Shown: positions 17,202 to 25,916, counted from the first letter of the stretch. The stretch: DNA of 64,000 nucleotides from JADJPO01 sp963750395 (GCA_963750395.1 CAVVQM010000013.1:29333-93332); one strand, 5' to 3'. The notes: a model not told the origin generated them from the letters alone. Made by a program: numbers and translations.

Positions 17202-17214
17202 AGACGTTTGCAGC
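17202..17214. promoter_or_regulatory. Second LacI-type half-matching operator
   Basis: AGACGTTTGCAGC shares the ACGTTTGC core with the reverse complement of the site at 17067-17080. It lies about 72 bases before the start of the first sugar-binding protein, a suitable place for repression. Confidence 0.4.
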
Positions 17215-17285
17215 GAAGCCCGTTCGGGCGGCGCAGGCACCCTGCTCTGCGGGTGGTCGAGAGAACGAGTGCAAAGGAGCAATCG

Positions 17286-18614
17286 ATGCGAGGCCCAATG
17301 ATAGGCAGGACGCTCGCGGCAGTGGGTGTCGCGACGCTGATGACCTCCGCGTGTCTGAGTTCGGACTCGGGGTCGGCGGGCGGCGGCGAGGCCACTGGCG
17401 AGGTGGCGGGGTCCACCGTCAAGATCTGGACCAGCCTGGACCAGCCGATCATGGACGGCCTCAAGTCGGCCGTGGAGCCGATGGCCCAGGAAAAGGACAT
17501 GACCATCGAGTGGTCGCGGGTCGACAACATCAACCAGCTGATCATGACCAAGATCCAGGCGAACGACACCCCGGACATCGCGCTCATCCCGCAGCCCGGC
17601 GTCGTCGGGGACATCGTCAAGCGCAACGCGGCGATACCGCTGGACGACGTTCTCGACATGGGTGCCCTGGAATCCAGCATGGTGCCCGGCACCCTCGACG
17701 CGGGCACGGTCGACGGCAAGCTGTACGGCCTGATGGTCAGCGCGAACGCGAAGAGCTTCGTCTTCTACCCGAAGAAGGCGTGGGACGCCGCCGGCTACGA
17801 GGCGCCCACCACCATCGATGAGCTGAACGCGCTCACCGAGAAGATCAAGGCCGACAAGACCGCCACGGCCCCCTGGTGCCTCGGCATCGGGTCCGAGGCC
17901 GCCACCGGCTGGCCCGCCACCGACTGGTTCGAAGACCTGATCATGCGCTACGGCGGCGCAGAGGGCTACAAGCAGTGGGTCACGCACGAGACCAAGTTCG
18001 ACTCCCCCCTGGTCAGGGAGGCTGCGGCGGAGTTCGAGAAGATCGCCTTCACCGACGGCAACGTGCTCGGTGGTCGCAAGTCCATCGCCAGCAACCCGTT
18101 CGGCTCCGCGGGGAACGCGATGTTCGACGCCAAGCCCGGCTGCATGCTCTACAAGCAGGGCTCGTTCATCACCACCTTCTTCCCGGAGAAGATCCAGGCT
18201 GACCTCGAGAACGAGGTCGGGGTGTTCTACTTCCCGCCGGTCAAGGCCGACGACCCGAAGCCGATGCTCGGTGGTGGGGACCTCGCGGTGCTGCTGAACA
18301 ACAGCGCCGGGGCTCAGGAGGCCATGAAGTTGCTGTCCAACAAGGACATCGGCAACGACGCGGCGGGCCCGACCAACTTCCTCTCGCCGCACAAGGACTT
18401 CGACGTGGCGAAGTACGCGGACCAGGGCAAGATCTTCCAGGACGTCGCGGAGCTCGTCTACAGCTCGGACACCTTCCTGTTCGACGGGTCGGACCAGATG
18501 CCCGGTGCGGTCGGCGCCGGCACGTTCTGGAAGGACATGACGGCCTGGATCAGTGGCCAGCAGGACCTGGACACCACACTGAAGAACATCGACGCCAGCT
18601 GGCCCGCCAGCTGA
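17286..18614 (+). CDS. ABC sugar-binding lipoprotein, AglE-like (system 1)
   Basis: 442 residues from ATG 17286, with SD aaagga at the right distance. The signal peptide ends in lipobox MTSAC at about residue 24. The mature part is a family 1 extracellular solute-binding protein: VKIWTSLDQPIMDGLKSAVE, NDTPDIALIPQPGVV, KLYGLMVSANAKSFVFYPKK and, near the end, FDGSDQMPGAVGAGTFWKDM. This ending matches alpha-glucoside-type AglE proteins and recurs in the second system at 24317. It should capture an oligosaccharide at the membrane surface for the two permeases that follow. Two LacI-like boxes lie upstream and a hairpin separates it from the permease. Confidence 0.85.
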   Translation: MRGPMIGRTLAAVGVATLMTSACLSSDSGSAGGGEATGEVAGSTVKIWTSLDQPIMDGLKSAVEPMAQEKDMTIEWSRVDNINQLIMTKIQANDTPDIALIPQPGVVGDIVKRNAAIPLDDVLDMGALESSMVPGTLDAGTVDGKLYGLMVSANAKSFVFYPKKAWDAAGYEAPTTIDELNALTEKIKADKTATAPWCLGIGSEAATGWPATDWFEDLIMRYGGAEGYKQWVTHETKFDSPLVREAAAEFEKIAFTDGNVLGGRKSIASNPFGSAGNAMFDAKPGCMLYKQGSFITTFFPEKIQADLENEVGVFYFPPVKADDPKPMLGGGDLAVLLNNSAGAQEAMKLLSNKDIGNDAAGPTNFLSPHKDFDVAKYADQGKIFQDVAELVYSSDTFLFDGSDQMPGAVGAGTFWKDMTAWISGQQDLDTTLKNIDASWPAS

Positions 18615-18620
18615 CCGTCT

Positions 18621-18669
18621 GAGTCCGGCCGGGGGCGCGGCTTCCACGCCGCGCTCCCGGTACGGACTC
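18621..18669 (+). terminator. Hairpin between binding protein and permease (system 1)
   Basis: GAGTCCG (18621-18627) pairs with CGGACTC (18663-18669), with an inner GC stem (GGGGGCGCGGC against GCCGCGCTCCC). It probably acts as a partial terminator or mRNA-stabilising stem that gives more binding protein than permease. Confidence 0.5.
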
Positions 18670-18797
18670 TGTCGCAGGAGACCGGCACCTGATATGCAGA
18701 GACGTGCCGGTAGTCAGTCCCCCAGTCGGAGCCCGCGAACAGGACTCGAACAGCGCGGCCCGCCCGATGAGGAAGCGGCCACAAGGAGGCGGTGCAT

Positions 18798-19781
18798 ATG
18801 ATCATCAAACTGATCAACACACTTTTGACGGTCGTGGCGGGTGTCGGTGCGGCCTTGGTGCTCTACTGGGTCCTGAACAGGGTCGCTGAGCTGCTCCCGG
18901 GCCGATGGGAAGACCGGATCAAGCCCTACTTCTACGTCTTCCCCGCGGTCGCGGCGATCTGTCTGTACGTGCTATACCCCGCGATTCAGAGCATCATCTA
19001 CAGCTTCGCGAACGCGCAGAGCAGCGAGTTCGTCGGTCTCAAGAACTACGGCGATCTCCTGAGTTCCAGCGGGTTCCAGAAGACGGTGCTGACCACCCTG
19101 GTGTGGCTGATCGTCGCACCTCTGGCCGCCGTCCTGCTCGGTCTGCTCGTCGCCACCCTGGTGGACCGGCTCGCGCCGGGCAGTGAGAAGACCGCCAAGA
19201 CCATCGTGTTCTTCCCGATGGCCATCAGCGCCGTCGGCGCCGGAACCGTGTGGCGCTTCATGTACGCGTTCGCCCCCGAGGGCCGGCCGCAACTCGGTCT
19301 GCAGAACGCGATCATCACCGCCTTCGGCATGGACCCGATCCCGTGGCTCGAGCAAAGAACGCTCTACCTCAACACCCTCATGCTGATCGTGATGTTCCTC
19401 TGGTCGCAGGTCGGGTTCTCGATGGTCCTGATGTCCGCGGCGATCAAGGGGGTGCCCGTGGACACGTTGGAGGCGGCCCGGATGGACGGCGCCAACGAAC
19501 GGCAGATCTTCCGCCGGGTCGTCGTCCCGCAGATCATGCCGACCGTGGTCACGGTCTACGTCACGGTCCTCATCGGCGTGATGAAGCTGTTCGACATCGT
19601 CTACGTGATGACGAACGGGAGCTTCGAGACCAACGTGATGGCCACGGAGTTCTTCAACCAGATCGCGACCAACTTCAACAACGGCTACGCCTCGGCGATC
19701 GTCGTCATGATCATGATTCTGGTCATCCCGGTCATGGTCTTCCAAGTACGCCAGTTCCGGGCACAGGAGGCCAACCGGTGA
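18798..19781 (+). CDS. ABC sugar permease, AglF-like (system 1)
   Basis: 327 residues from ATG 18798, placed 8 bases after SD aaggagg. An extra N-terminal helix precedes the usual MalF-type core; about seven hydrophobic segments are visible. The EAA loop reads EAARMDGANERQIFRRVVVP at about residues 229-248, where it contacts the ATPase. The N-terminal helix and the VWRFMYAFAP segment fit alpha-glucoside AglF permeases. The stop overlaps the next permease start (GTGA). No ATPase gene is present, so a shared MsiK-type ATPase encoded elsewhere is expected. Confidence 0.88.
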   Translation: MIIKLINTLLTVVAGVGAALVLYWVLNRVAELLPGRWEDRIKPYFYVFPAVAAICLYVLYPAIQSIIYSFANAQSSEFVGLKNYGDLLSSSGFQKTVLTTLVWLIVAPLAAVLLGLLVATLVDRLAPGSEKTAKTIVFFPMAISAVGAGTVWRFMYAFAPEGRPQLGLQNAIITAFGMDPIPWLEQRTLYLNTLMLIVMFLWSQVGFSMVLMSAAIKGVPVDTLEAARMDGANERQIFRRVVVPQIMPTVVTVYVTVLIGVMKLFDIVYVMTNGSFETNVMATEFFNQIATNFNNGYASAIVVMIMILVIPVMVFQVRQFRAQEANR

Positions 19782-20689
19782 GCACTCTCGAGAAGCCTAC
19801 GTCCGGCGCAGAGTCGAGCAAGATGACCATCCGGCCCAGCAAGGCGGAGATCGGTGGCGCGCACTGGGCGGTCAAGGCCGTCGTCGTCCTGATCTGCTTC
19901 CTCTGGCTGGTTCCGGCCATCGGCACCCTGATCACCTCCTTCCGCACCGAGAGCGACGCCAACGTCTCCGGTTGGTGGACGGCGTTCAATCCCGCCGAAT
20001 GGGGTTCGTTCACGTTCTCGAACTACCGTGACGCGATCGTCAACGCGGGCCTGGGTCAAGCGTTGATCAACAGCTTCGCCATCGCGTTGCCGGCGACCTT
20101 CATCCCGATCCTGATCGCGGCGTTCGCGGCCTACGCCTTCACGTTCATGCGGTTCCCGGGCAAAGAGGTCATGTTCGTGGTGATCGTGAGTCTGCTGGTG
20201 GTGCCCAACTTCGTGGCCATGGTCCCGATGCTGGAGATCTACGGGCAGCTTGGCATGAACGGCACCTTCCCCTCGGTGTGGCTGTTCCACATCGGCTTCG
20301 GCATGTCCCTGGCCATCTACCTGCTCCGCAACTACATGGCAACCCTGCCCATGGAGGTCATCGAGTCGGCCAAGATCGACGGGGCGAGTCACTACGCGAC
20401 CTTCTACCGGCTGGTCCTGCCGATGTCGACGCCGGTGCTCGCCTCGTTCGCGATCTTCCAGTTCCTCTGGGTCTGGAACGACCTGCTGGTGGCGCTGGTC
20501 TTCATCGGCCCAGGCGACAACGCGCCGCTGACCGTCGCGGTGAAGAACAACCTCCTGGGTCAGCAGGGTCAGGGCTGGAACCTCGTGACGGCAGGCGGGA
20601 TCCTGACGATGATCGTGCCGATCATCGTGTTCCTCGCTCTGCAGCGGTACTTCGTCCGCGGCCTGACGGCCGGCTCGGTCAAGGGCTGA
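19778..20689 (+). CDS. ABC sugar permease, AglG-like (system 1)
   Basis: 303 residues from GTG 19778, overlapping the previous stop by four bases. A cytoplasmic tail of about 40 residues is followed by six hydrophobic segments. The EAA-type loop reads VIESAKIDGASHYATFYRLV, and the end LQRYFVRGLTAGSVKG is the standard MalG/AglG C-terminus. FAIFQFLWVWNDLLVALVF is shared almost word for word with the second system's permease (27550-27620), showing that the two systems are paralogous. Confidence 0.9.
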   Translation: MSTLEKPTSGAESSKMTIRPSKAEIGGAHWAVKAVVVLICFLWLVPAIGTLITSFRTESDANVSGWWTAFNPAEWGSFTFSNYRDAIVNAGLGQALINSFAIALPATFIPILIAAFAAYAFTFMRFPGKEVMFVVIVSLLVVPNFVAMVPMLEIYGQLGMNGTFPSVWLFHIGFGMSLAIYLLRNYMATLPMEVIESAKIDGASHYATFYRLVLPMSTPVLASFAIFQFLWVWNDLLVALVFIGPGDNAPLTVAVKNNLLGQQGQGWNLVTAGGILTMIVPIIVFLALQRYFVRGLTAGSVKG

Positions 20690-20694
20690 GACGC

Positions 20695-20970
20695 GTGACG
20701 GACGGCGCCGCCGACCCCCGCGCGGATGACGTGCGGTCGTCGTTGCGGCGCCGTCGGCGTTGGGGCCTGCGGCTCCTGGGATTCCTGGCGCTGGCGATGG
20801 TCTCGATGATCACTGCCCAGGCGATGGGCGGCTACACGATCGGGTCGCTCGGCTCGCTGCTGTTCGGCATCATCGGGGCCGCGTACTGCACCGTGCAGGG
20901 GCTGCGCGAGGTCAGGGAACAGGGCGTCTGGCGCCTGCTCACCAAGGGTGGCGGCCAGAACCGGCGCTGA
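20695..20970 (+). CDS. Small membrane protein, unknown function
   Basis: 91 residues from GTG 20695, only 5 bases after the permease stop, so it is probably the last gene of the sugar operon. The N-terminus is charged (RADDVRSSLRRRRR), followed by two hydrophobic segments (LLGFLALAMVSMITAQAM and IGSLGSLLFGIIGAAY) and a basic tail. I do not recognise a family. Confidence 0.6.
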   Translation: MTDGAADPRADDVRSSLRRRRRWGLRLLGFLALAMVSMITAQAMGGYTIGSLGSLLFGIIGAAYCTVQGLREVREQGVWRLLTKGGGQNRR

Positions 20971-20992
20971 CGTCGGCGAGTCCGTGCCGGCC

Positions 20993-21007
20993 GACCGCGC
21001 CGCGGTC
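20993..21007. terminator. Short hairpin between convergent genes
   Basis: GACCGC (20993-20998) pairs with GCGGTC (21002-21007) around GCC, in the 42-base gap between two convergent genes. Possible bidirectional terminator. Confidence 0.3.
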
Positions 21008-21012
21008 GCGGC

Positions 21013-22593
21013 TCAGTCGCCGAACGGCCAGGCTCCGTCGGGTTCGGACCAGTCGTAGACCTGGTCGCGCTCGCCCAGACGCCAGTGGGACGGTGTGTGG
21101 GACCCCACCCAGTCCACCGGCTCGGCTGTGGGCTGGGGCACCGCGGCGAGCGAGAAGGCCTCGCGCACAGCCGCGGCCGTCTCACGGGTCCGGGATGCCT
21201 CGTCGACCGAGACGAAGCACGGGGTTCCGCTGGCGGCCAGCAGGTGGAGCCACTGCACACTCTGCCGCCACGGGAGCTGTTGGGTGAGTGGCGCGACGTC
21301 GGCGTCCACGGCGTACAACGCATCGTGCTGGGCCACCCGGAAGGCGAGCGTGTTCACCGCCATCCGCCGGGTCCGGTTCCAGGAGCGACCGCTCGCGTCG
21401 TCACCGATCCGCTGGAGCTCGGCGTGGCCGGAGACCAGGTGCCCGAACGCGTTGCAGCCCAGCATCATCGACCCTGTTCCGCTGCTCCCGCGAAGCAGAC
21501 GGTACAGATCGGTGATGATCTCAGCCGTCGTCCTGGTGCGGTCGGCGAAGTGCCACCCGTCCTCGGTGATCTGGGCGCCCATCTGAGAACCCCAGCGCCC
21601 CAACAGGTCCCAGACCGTGAAGTCGTGCTTGATCAGTTCGTAGCCCCAACCGATCAGCCGCTGCACCTGCTCGGCGATGCTGTCGCGGACCTCTGGCACG
21701 GTGGGATCGACGGCTCCACCCCCGCGGGTCAGCCGCCAGCGCTCGCCGTGCTCAGGCAACGGGGTGAGCGGGCGGTACCAGATGCCCGGACGCACGCCGG
21801 TCTCGCGCAGCCGGCGCGCGAGGTCGCCCATGTGCCCGTAGCGTCTGTTCCCGATCCACGGACCGTGGCCCAGCCCCCCTGCCGACCATCCGTCGTCCAC
21901 CATCAGGTACGGCCGGTTGTCGACTTGAGGAGCGCAGTGCGACAGGAATCGCGCCAGGGCGAGGATGGAGCGGCGGTCGGACCCGCCGAGCGCGTAGTGC
22001 CAGTCGTTGCCCCCGTACACCGGATGCGGTGGCAGCAGCGCGGGCGCCGGGCCCCGGGCCATCGCCCGGCACAGGCGCCGCTGCACCGAGAACGCGGGCT
22101 CGCCGTGCTCACCCACCACGGCGACCACGTCCGCAACGTGCAGCGTCCGTTCACCGAGGCGCACCGGGCCGCCACCGTTGCGGACGTCGGCCCACAGGCT
22201 CAGGCCGGCGGGGTCCGCCGTCCAGAAGCAGAGGGCACCCGAACCGGTACGCACACCGTGACCGACTGCACCGGTGGGGGAATCGGTGACGAACGACCAG
22301 GGCATGACCCGCTCCGGCTGATTCGGCAGCCAGCACAGGTCGCCGTAGGAGCGCTCCCAGGTATCGCTGAGGTAGGCGGCGCCGTCGGGCTGGGAGCCGC
22401 GCCAGCGCAGGTGGACCCGGCTGAGCGGGATCCGGGCCGACAGCTCCACCCGCAGACCGGCCGGCGCCGCGCCGTCCTCGACGGTGCAGTGCAGGGCGAC
22501 GAGGTCCTCGTCCAACCTGAGCCGGCCCTGATCGTCGAAGACCCGGACGGCGTCCGGCGGGCGGAGGACATCCGTGCGCTCGGGTTGGTCCAC
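21013..22593 (-). CDS. GH36-like glycoside hydrolase (alpha-galactosidase type)
   Basis: 526 residues from GTG 22593, apparently leaderless (TAGGTT 6 bases upstream). An N-terminal beta-rich region (about 1-190) is followed by a barrel with YLMVDDGWSAGGLGHGPW, GIWYRPLTPLPE and WGYELIKHDFTVWDL. In clan D enzymes (GH27/GH36) the nucleophile Asp lies in a K(Y/W)D strand; here LIKHDFT would supply it. The C-terminal small beta domain seems short. No signal peptide was seen, so it would act inside the cell on an imported oligosaccharide. Its place between two AglEFG systems supports an alpha-galactoside or alpha-glucoside pathway, but the exact sugar is uncertain. Confidence 0.7.
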   Translation of the reverse strand: MDQPERTDVLRPPDAVRVFDDQGRLRLDEDLVALHCTVEDGAAPAGLRVELSARIPLSRVHLRWRGSQPDGAAYLSDTWERSYGDLCWLPNQPERVMPWSFVTDSPTGAVGHGVRTGSGALCFWTADPAGLSLWADVRNGGGPVRLGERTLHVADVVAVVGEHGEPAFSVQRRLCRAMARGPAPALLPPHPVYGGNDWHYALGGSDRRSILALARFLSHCAPQVDNRPYLMVDDGWSAGGLGHGPWIGNRRYGHMGDLARRLRETGVRPGIWYRPLTPLPEHGERWRLTRGGGAVDPTVPEVRDSIAEQVQRLIGWGYELIKHDFTVWDLLGRWGSQMGAQITEDGWHFADRTRTTAEIITDLYRLLRGSSGTGSMMLGCNAFGHLVSGHAELQRIGDDASGRSWNRTRRMAVNTLAFRVAQHDALYAVDADVAPLTQQLPWRQSVQWLHLLAASGTPCFVSVDEASRTRETAAAVREAFSLAAVPQPTAEPVDWVGSHTPSHWRLGERDQVYDWSEPDGAWPFGD

Positions 22594-22599
22594 GCCCCC

Positions 22600-22605
22600 A
22601 ACCTA
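22600..22605 (-). promoter_or_regulatory. -10 box for leaderless GH36-like gene
   Basis: On the minus strand TAGGTT is followed by six bases (GGGGGC) and the GTG start at 22593. Confidence 0.5.
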
Positions 22606-22620
22606 GCCAGTCGCCATCGC

Positions 22621-23058
22621 TCAGCCGGGATCGAGCCCCTGCGCTCGCAGCCACTGACGAGCTCGCCGCGTCGACGCCTGAGCCACCCACGCGTCCTGCA
22701 CGAGCTCCACGATCTCCTCCCGGCTCACCTCGGCCAACCGTGAGGCACGGATCAGCACGGACGGATGTCCGTCGAAATGGGCGGTGGTGAAGTACGGCGA
22801 CTGGGGGTCGCCGATCAGGGACTGCTTCACGCCCTCGTCGGCGACCCAGATGACGATGACGTCGTCGTAGCGTTCGCCCGACTCGGGGTCGACCGCGTCA
22901 GCGCGCGGCGTCCGGAAGAACACGAAGGACTTGCGGCCCACCTGATAGACGGTGGTCGCGCCCGCCGTCCTCTCCTGCGTGACGTGGGGCATCGCGGCCG
23001 CCGCGGCGCGCACGTCGGCCACGGTCGCGGGGGTGGTCCGGCCGCGCCGCGCGGTCAT
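22621..23058 (-). CDS. MmcQ/YjbR-like protein
   Basis: 145 residues from ATG 23058, overlapping the stop of the phosphatase gene (ATGA). The pattern ATVADVRAAAAAMPHVTQE, then FVFFRT and FDGHPSVLIRASRL, and the closing EIVELVQDAWVAQASTRRAR fits the MmcQ/YjbR family, whose members are small, possibly DNA-binding proteins of unknown role. Translational coupling to a tyrosine phosphatase is a neighbourhood clue only. Confidence 0.75.
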   Translation of the reverse strand: MTARRGRTTPATVADVRAAAAAMPHVTQERTAGATTVYQVGRKSFVFFRTPRADAVDPESGERYDDVIVIWVADEGVKQSLIGDPQSPYFTTAHFDGHPSVLIRASRLAEVSREEIVELVQDAWVAQASTRRARQWLRAQGLDPG

Positions 23059-23495
23059 CGCGACGCCGCCACACGCGACAGCCACCGGCGTTGCCAGGGC
23101 GTCTCCACAGCCCGGGGATGGTACTGGTCGCGGACCATGGCCAGGGCCGACCCGGGGGTGGCGCCGTCCAGTACCGCCAGGGCCGCCAGCGCCGTCCCGG
23201 TCCGGCCGATGCCACCCCGGCAGGCCACCTCGACAAGCTCGCCGCCGTGTGCCCGGCGCAGCGCATCCCGCAGGGCGTCCAGGGCGTCGGCGGTGTTCAG
23301 CGGCACCCAGAAGTCGGGCCAGCGGATGCGGCGATGGGGCCACGGCGGCGCGGGGCCGCCGGCCAGCAGCAGGCAGAAGTCCGCCGGCCCGCCGTCCTCG
23401 GCCTTGGTGGTGGTCAGTGAGCGACCCCGGACCGTGGGTCCGCTGGGCAGGGTCAGTCGCCCGGCAGTCACGTGGCCTCTCCCCGTTGGGTGCAT
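23055..23495 (-). CDS. Protein-tyrosine phosphatase family protein
   Basis: 146 residues from ATG 23495. The signature CRGGIGRTG at about residue 95 matches the Cys-x5-Arg loop of cysteine phosphatases, and WPDFWVPLN gives a possible WPD-type general acid Asp. It is short, like compact bacterial dual-specificity enzymes. The stop overlaps the MmcQ/YjbR start by four bases, and the gene follows the DinB-like gene by 6 bases, so the three genes form one operon. Substrate unknown. Confidence 0.78.
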   Translation of the reverse strand: MHPTGRGHVTAGRLTLPSGPTVRGRSLTTTKAEDGGPADFCLLLAGGPAPPWPHRRIRWPDFWVPLNTADALDALRDALRRAHGGELVEVACRGGIGRTGTALAALAVLDGATPGSALAMVRDQYHPRAVETPWQRRWLSRVAASR

Positions 23496-23501
23496 CAGCT
23501 G

Positions 23502-24143
23502 TCAGGCCGCGCCGAGCCAGTCGGCCAGCACCTGTCGGCCCGGCCCCGACAGCTCGTCCAGCAGGGCGGGCCTGCCCATCGCCGCCAGTGCCATGGCAGC
23601 GACCGGGCCCTCGACGCGGGGCCCCTGACCGGTGGACAGGTCGGCGTCGGTGGCCACCCAGGTCAGTTCCGGCAAGCCGGGGCCGACGAAACCGCGTCGG
23701 GCTCGGGGAGTGAGCAGGAACTCCAGCACCGGCACCCAGTTGTTCGCCTGTCCGGTGTCCTTGATGCCCAACGGGATTCGGATGTCCTGCGAATGCACGA
23801 GGATCTCGGCCAGCGCGGTCACCGGGGGCATGGTCGGAGCCACGAAGCGGCCCTTGGCGCTGCGCCGAAGCCGGGTCACGATCTCCTCGGTGGAGGCCCG
23901 GGCCGTCTGGGCGGTGGTGAGGGTGTTCGCCCGGGCGAAGTTCCCGCGGGCCCGGATCATGTTCACCGCGAATCGCCCCATCGTCGCCATCGCGGGCCCG
24001 TACGGCATCACCAGATGTGCCGCCACGTCACGGACCATCCATTCTCCGCACAGGCTCTGGGTGGCCCACTGCTCGGGGGTCAGGCCTGAGAGCTCCTCGG
24101 CGAGCCGGCGCCGTTCCGTGGCGATGGTGCCCCAAAGGTCCAT
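23502..24143 (-). CDS. Mycothiol-dependent maleylpyruvate isomerase/DinB-like protein
   Basis: 213 residues from ATG 24143. The N-terminal four-helix bundle reads RRRLAEELSGLTPEQWATQS, LCGEWMVRDVAAHL and ILVHSQDIRIPLG, supplying the His residues that hold a metal in this family. These enzymes use mycothiol, the actinobacterial thiol, in isomerase or detoxification reactions; most members have no known substrate. TAGGCT lies six bases upstream of the start, so the operon transcript is probably leaderless. A paralogue lies at 54546-55166. Confidence 0.82.
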   Translation of the reverse strand: MDLWGTIATERRRLAEELSGLTPEQWATQSLCGEWMVRDVAAHLVMPYGPAMATMGRFAVNMIRARGNFARANTLTTAQTARASTEEIVTRLRRSAKGRFVAPTMPPVTALAEILVHSQDIRIPLGIKDTGQANNWVPVLEFLLTPRARRGFVGPGLPELTWVATDADLSTGQGPRVEGPVAAMALAAMGRPALLDELSGPGRQVLADWLGAA

Positions 24144-24149
24144 GTGGTC

Positions 24150-24155
24150 AGCCTA
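24150..24155 (-). promoter_or_regulatory. -10 box for leaderless DinB-like operon
   Basis: On the minus strand TAGGCT is followed by GACCAC and the ATG at 24143. Confidence 0.5.
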
Positions 24156-24274
24156 CGTCTGTCGAAACCTCACGTGGCGTGGGGGAAGACGTCGTCGTGC
24201 GGCTGCCCGGCAGTGCCGCTTCCCCGGTCGGTGGCGATGCCGACGTACCGGGCCGCCCGGTCGGTTTGCGCCCT

Positions 24275-24292
24275 ATCGGATAAGCGTCCGAT
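24275..24292. promoter_or_regulatory. Inverted repeat upstream of system 2
   Basis: ATCGGA (24275-24280) and TCCGAT (24287-24292) are spaced by TAAGCG. The site is 25 bases before the annotated start of the second binding-protein gene and could be an operator. Confidence 0.35.
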
Positions 24293-24316
24293 TCGGCGAC
24301 CCTCCGTGATCCAATC

Positions 24317-25789
24317 GTGACGAGTCATTGTCCTGACATGTGTTGCCAACCTGCCGGGGAAAGGCTTGCATTGGGGCCCACTACGTCTGCGGCTCAGCCC
24401 GTCCTGGTGCAGGGCGCGTCGGCCGCGCGCGGAGCGGCCGCAGGGGTCCTGGGCGTCTCGCTGGCGGTCGCCGCCTGCGGTGGCAGTGGCAGTGACAGTG
24501 CCTCGGGCGGCGCCGCGTCGGCGGACTGCGCCGCGTTCGCCGACTACGGCACCTTCGACGGAGCCAAGGTCAACATCTACTCGTCCATCAGAGACACCGA
24601 GGGTGAGCGCTACCAGGAGGCGTTCAAGACGTTCGAGGACTGCACCGGAATCGATGTCGTATGGGAGGGTTCGGGCGAGTTCGAGGCCCAGCTCCAGGTG
24701 CGTGTCGACGGTGGGAATGCGCCCGACCTGGCGCCGATCCCGCAGCCGGGACTGCTGGCCACGCTGGTCGGTAAGGGCGCGGTCAAGCCGGCGTCGGACA
24801 AGGTCAAGGCCGCGGCGGAGGCCAACTACCCGGCCGACCAGGTGGCGTACGGAACCGTGGACGGCACGTTCTATGCGCCGCCCAACAGTGCGAACGTGAA
24901 GTCGCTGGTCTGGTACTCGCCGTCGATGTTCGCCGAGAACGGATGGACCGTCCCCGAGACCTGGGACGAGATGATCACGCTGACCGACGACATCGCGACG
25001 AAGTTCGGCTCCGACGGCGTCAAGAGGCCGTGGTGCGCGGGCTTCGAGTCCGGAGATGCCACCGGCTGGTCGGGGACGGACTGGATCGAGGACATTCTGC
25101 TCCGCACGGGAGGCCCGGACGTCTACGACCAGTGGACCACGCATGAGATCCCGTTCAACGACCCCCAGGTCATCGCTGCCTTTGACAAGGCCGGCGAGAT
25201 CCTGAAGAACGACAAGCGCGTCAACGGTGGGTACGGCGGCGTCAACACCATCGCCACCACGGCGTTCCAGGACGGCGGGCTACCCATCCTGGACGGCAAC
25301 TGCGCGCTGCACCGGCAGGCGTCGTTCTACGCCAACAACTGGCCTGAGGGCACCAAGGTGGCCGAGGACGGCGACATCTTCGCCTTCTACCTGCCGCCGA
25401 TCGACGCTGCCAAGGGCAAGCCACTCTTGATCGGTGGCGAATACGTGGCCGCCTTCAACGAAAAGCCCGAGACCCAGGCCGTACAGCTCTACATGGAGTC
25501 CCCGGAGTACGTGAACATCCGGGCGAAGCTCGGTGAGTTCACCTCCGCGAACAAGGGTCTGGATATCGCCAACGTCGTGGTGGCGGGGAGCGAGGATCCG
25601 AACCCGATCAACGTGCTCTCGGTGGAACTCCTGCAGGACCCCGACACGGTCTCCCGGTTCGACGGCTCCGACCTGATGCCCGGCGCCGTGGGTGCCGGCT
25701 CCTTCTGGAAGGGCATGACCGACTGGATCACCGGCAAATCGTCGAAGGACACCGCGGACTTCATCGAGGCCTCCTGGCCGAAGAGCTGA
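24317..25789 (+). CDS. ABC sugar-binding lipoprotein, AglE-like (system 2)
   Basis: 490 residues if read from GTG 24317; the true start is uncertain because the first 35 residues do not look like a signal peptide and an indel near 24400-24440 may have altered them. A hydrophobic run GVLGVSLAVAACG ends in a lipobox Cys near residue 53. The mature protein is a family 1 solute-binding protein: VNIYSSIRDTEGERYQEAFK, NAPDLAPIPQPGLLATLVGK, VDGTFYAPPNSANVKSLVWY and FDGSDLMPGAVGAGSFWKGM. It is clearly paralogous to the 17286 protein but differs in the loops, so it may prefer another sugar. Confidence 0.82.
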   Translation: MTSHCPDMCCQPAGERLALGPTTSAAQPVLVQGASAARGAAAGVLGVSLAVAACGGSGSDSASGGAASADCAAFADYGTFDGAKVNIYSSIRDTEGERYQEAFKTFEDCTGIDVVWEGSGEFEAQLQVRVDGGNAPDLAPIPQPGLLATLVGKGAVKPASDKVKAAAEANYPADQVAYGTVDGTFYAPPNSANVKSLVWYSPSMFAENGWTVPETWDEMITLTDDIATKFGSDGVKRPWCAGFESGDATGWSGTDWIEDILLRTGGPDVYDQWTTHEIPFNDPQVIAAFDKAGEILKNDKRVNGGYGGVNTIATTAFQDGGLPILDGNCALHRQASFYANNWPEGTKVAEDGDIFAFYLPPIDAAKGKPLLIGGEYVAAFNEKPETQAVQLYMESPEYVNIRAKLGEFTSANKGLDIANVVVAGSEDPNPINVLSVELLQDPDTVSRFDGSDLMPGAVGAGSFWKGMTDWITGKSSKDTADFIEASWPKS

Positions 25790-25802
25790 TCCACCCGTGA
25801 TG

Positions 25803-25840
25803 GGCGTCCGGCCCGGACCGTAGAGTCCGGGCCGGACGCC
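25803..25840 (+). terminator. Perfect 16-bp hairpin between binding protein and permease (system 2)
   Basis: GGCGTCCGGCCCGGAC (25803-25818) is exactly complementary to 25825-25840 around a 6-base loop CGTAGA, followed by TCTTC. It mirrors the hairpin at 18621-18669 in system 1 and probably limits read-through into the permeases or protects the upstream mRNA. Confidence 0.65.
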
Positions 25841-25916
25841 TCTTCGGGGCAGGCATGTGACTCGCGGGTACACCCTCGGTGAGTCGCCACCCATCCGCCC
25901 GGCCAGGGAGGTAGTC

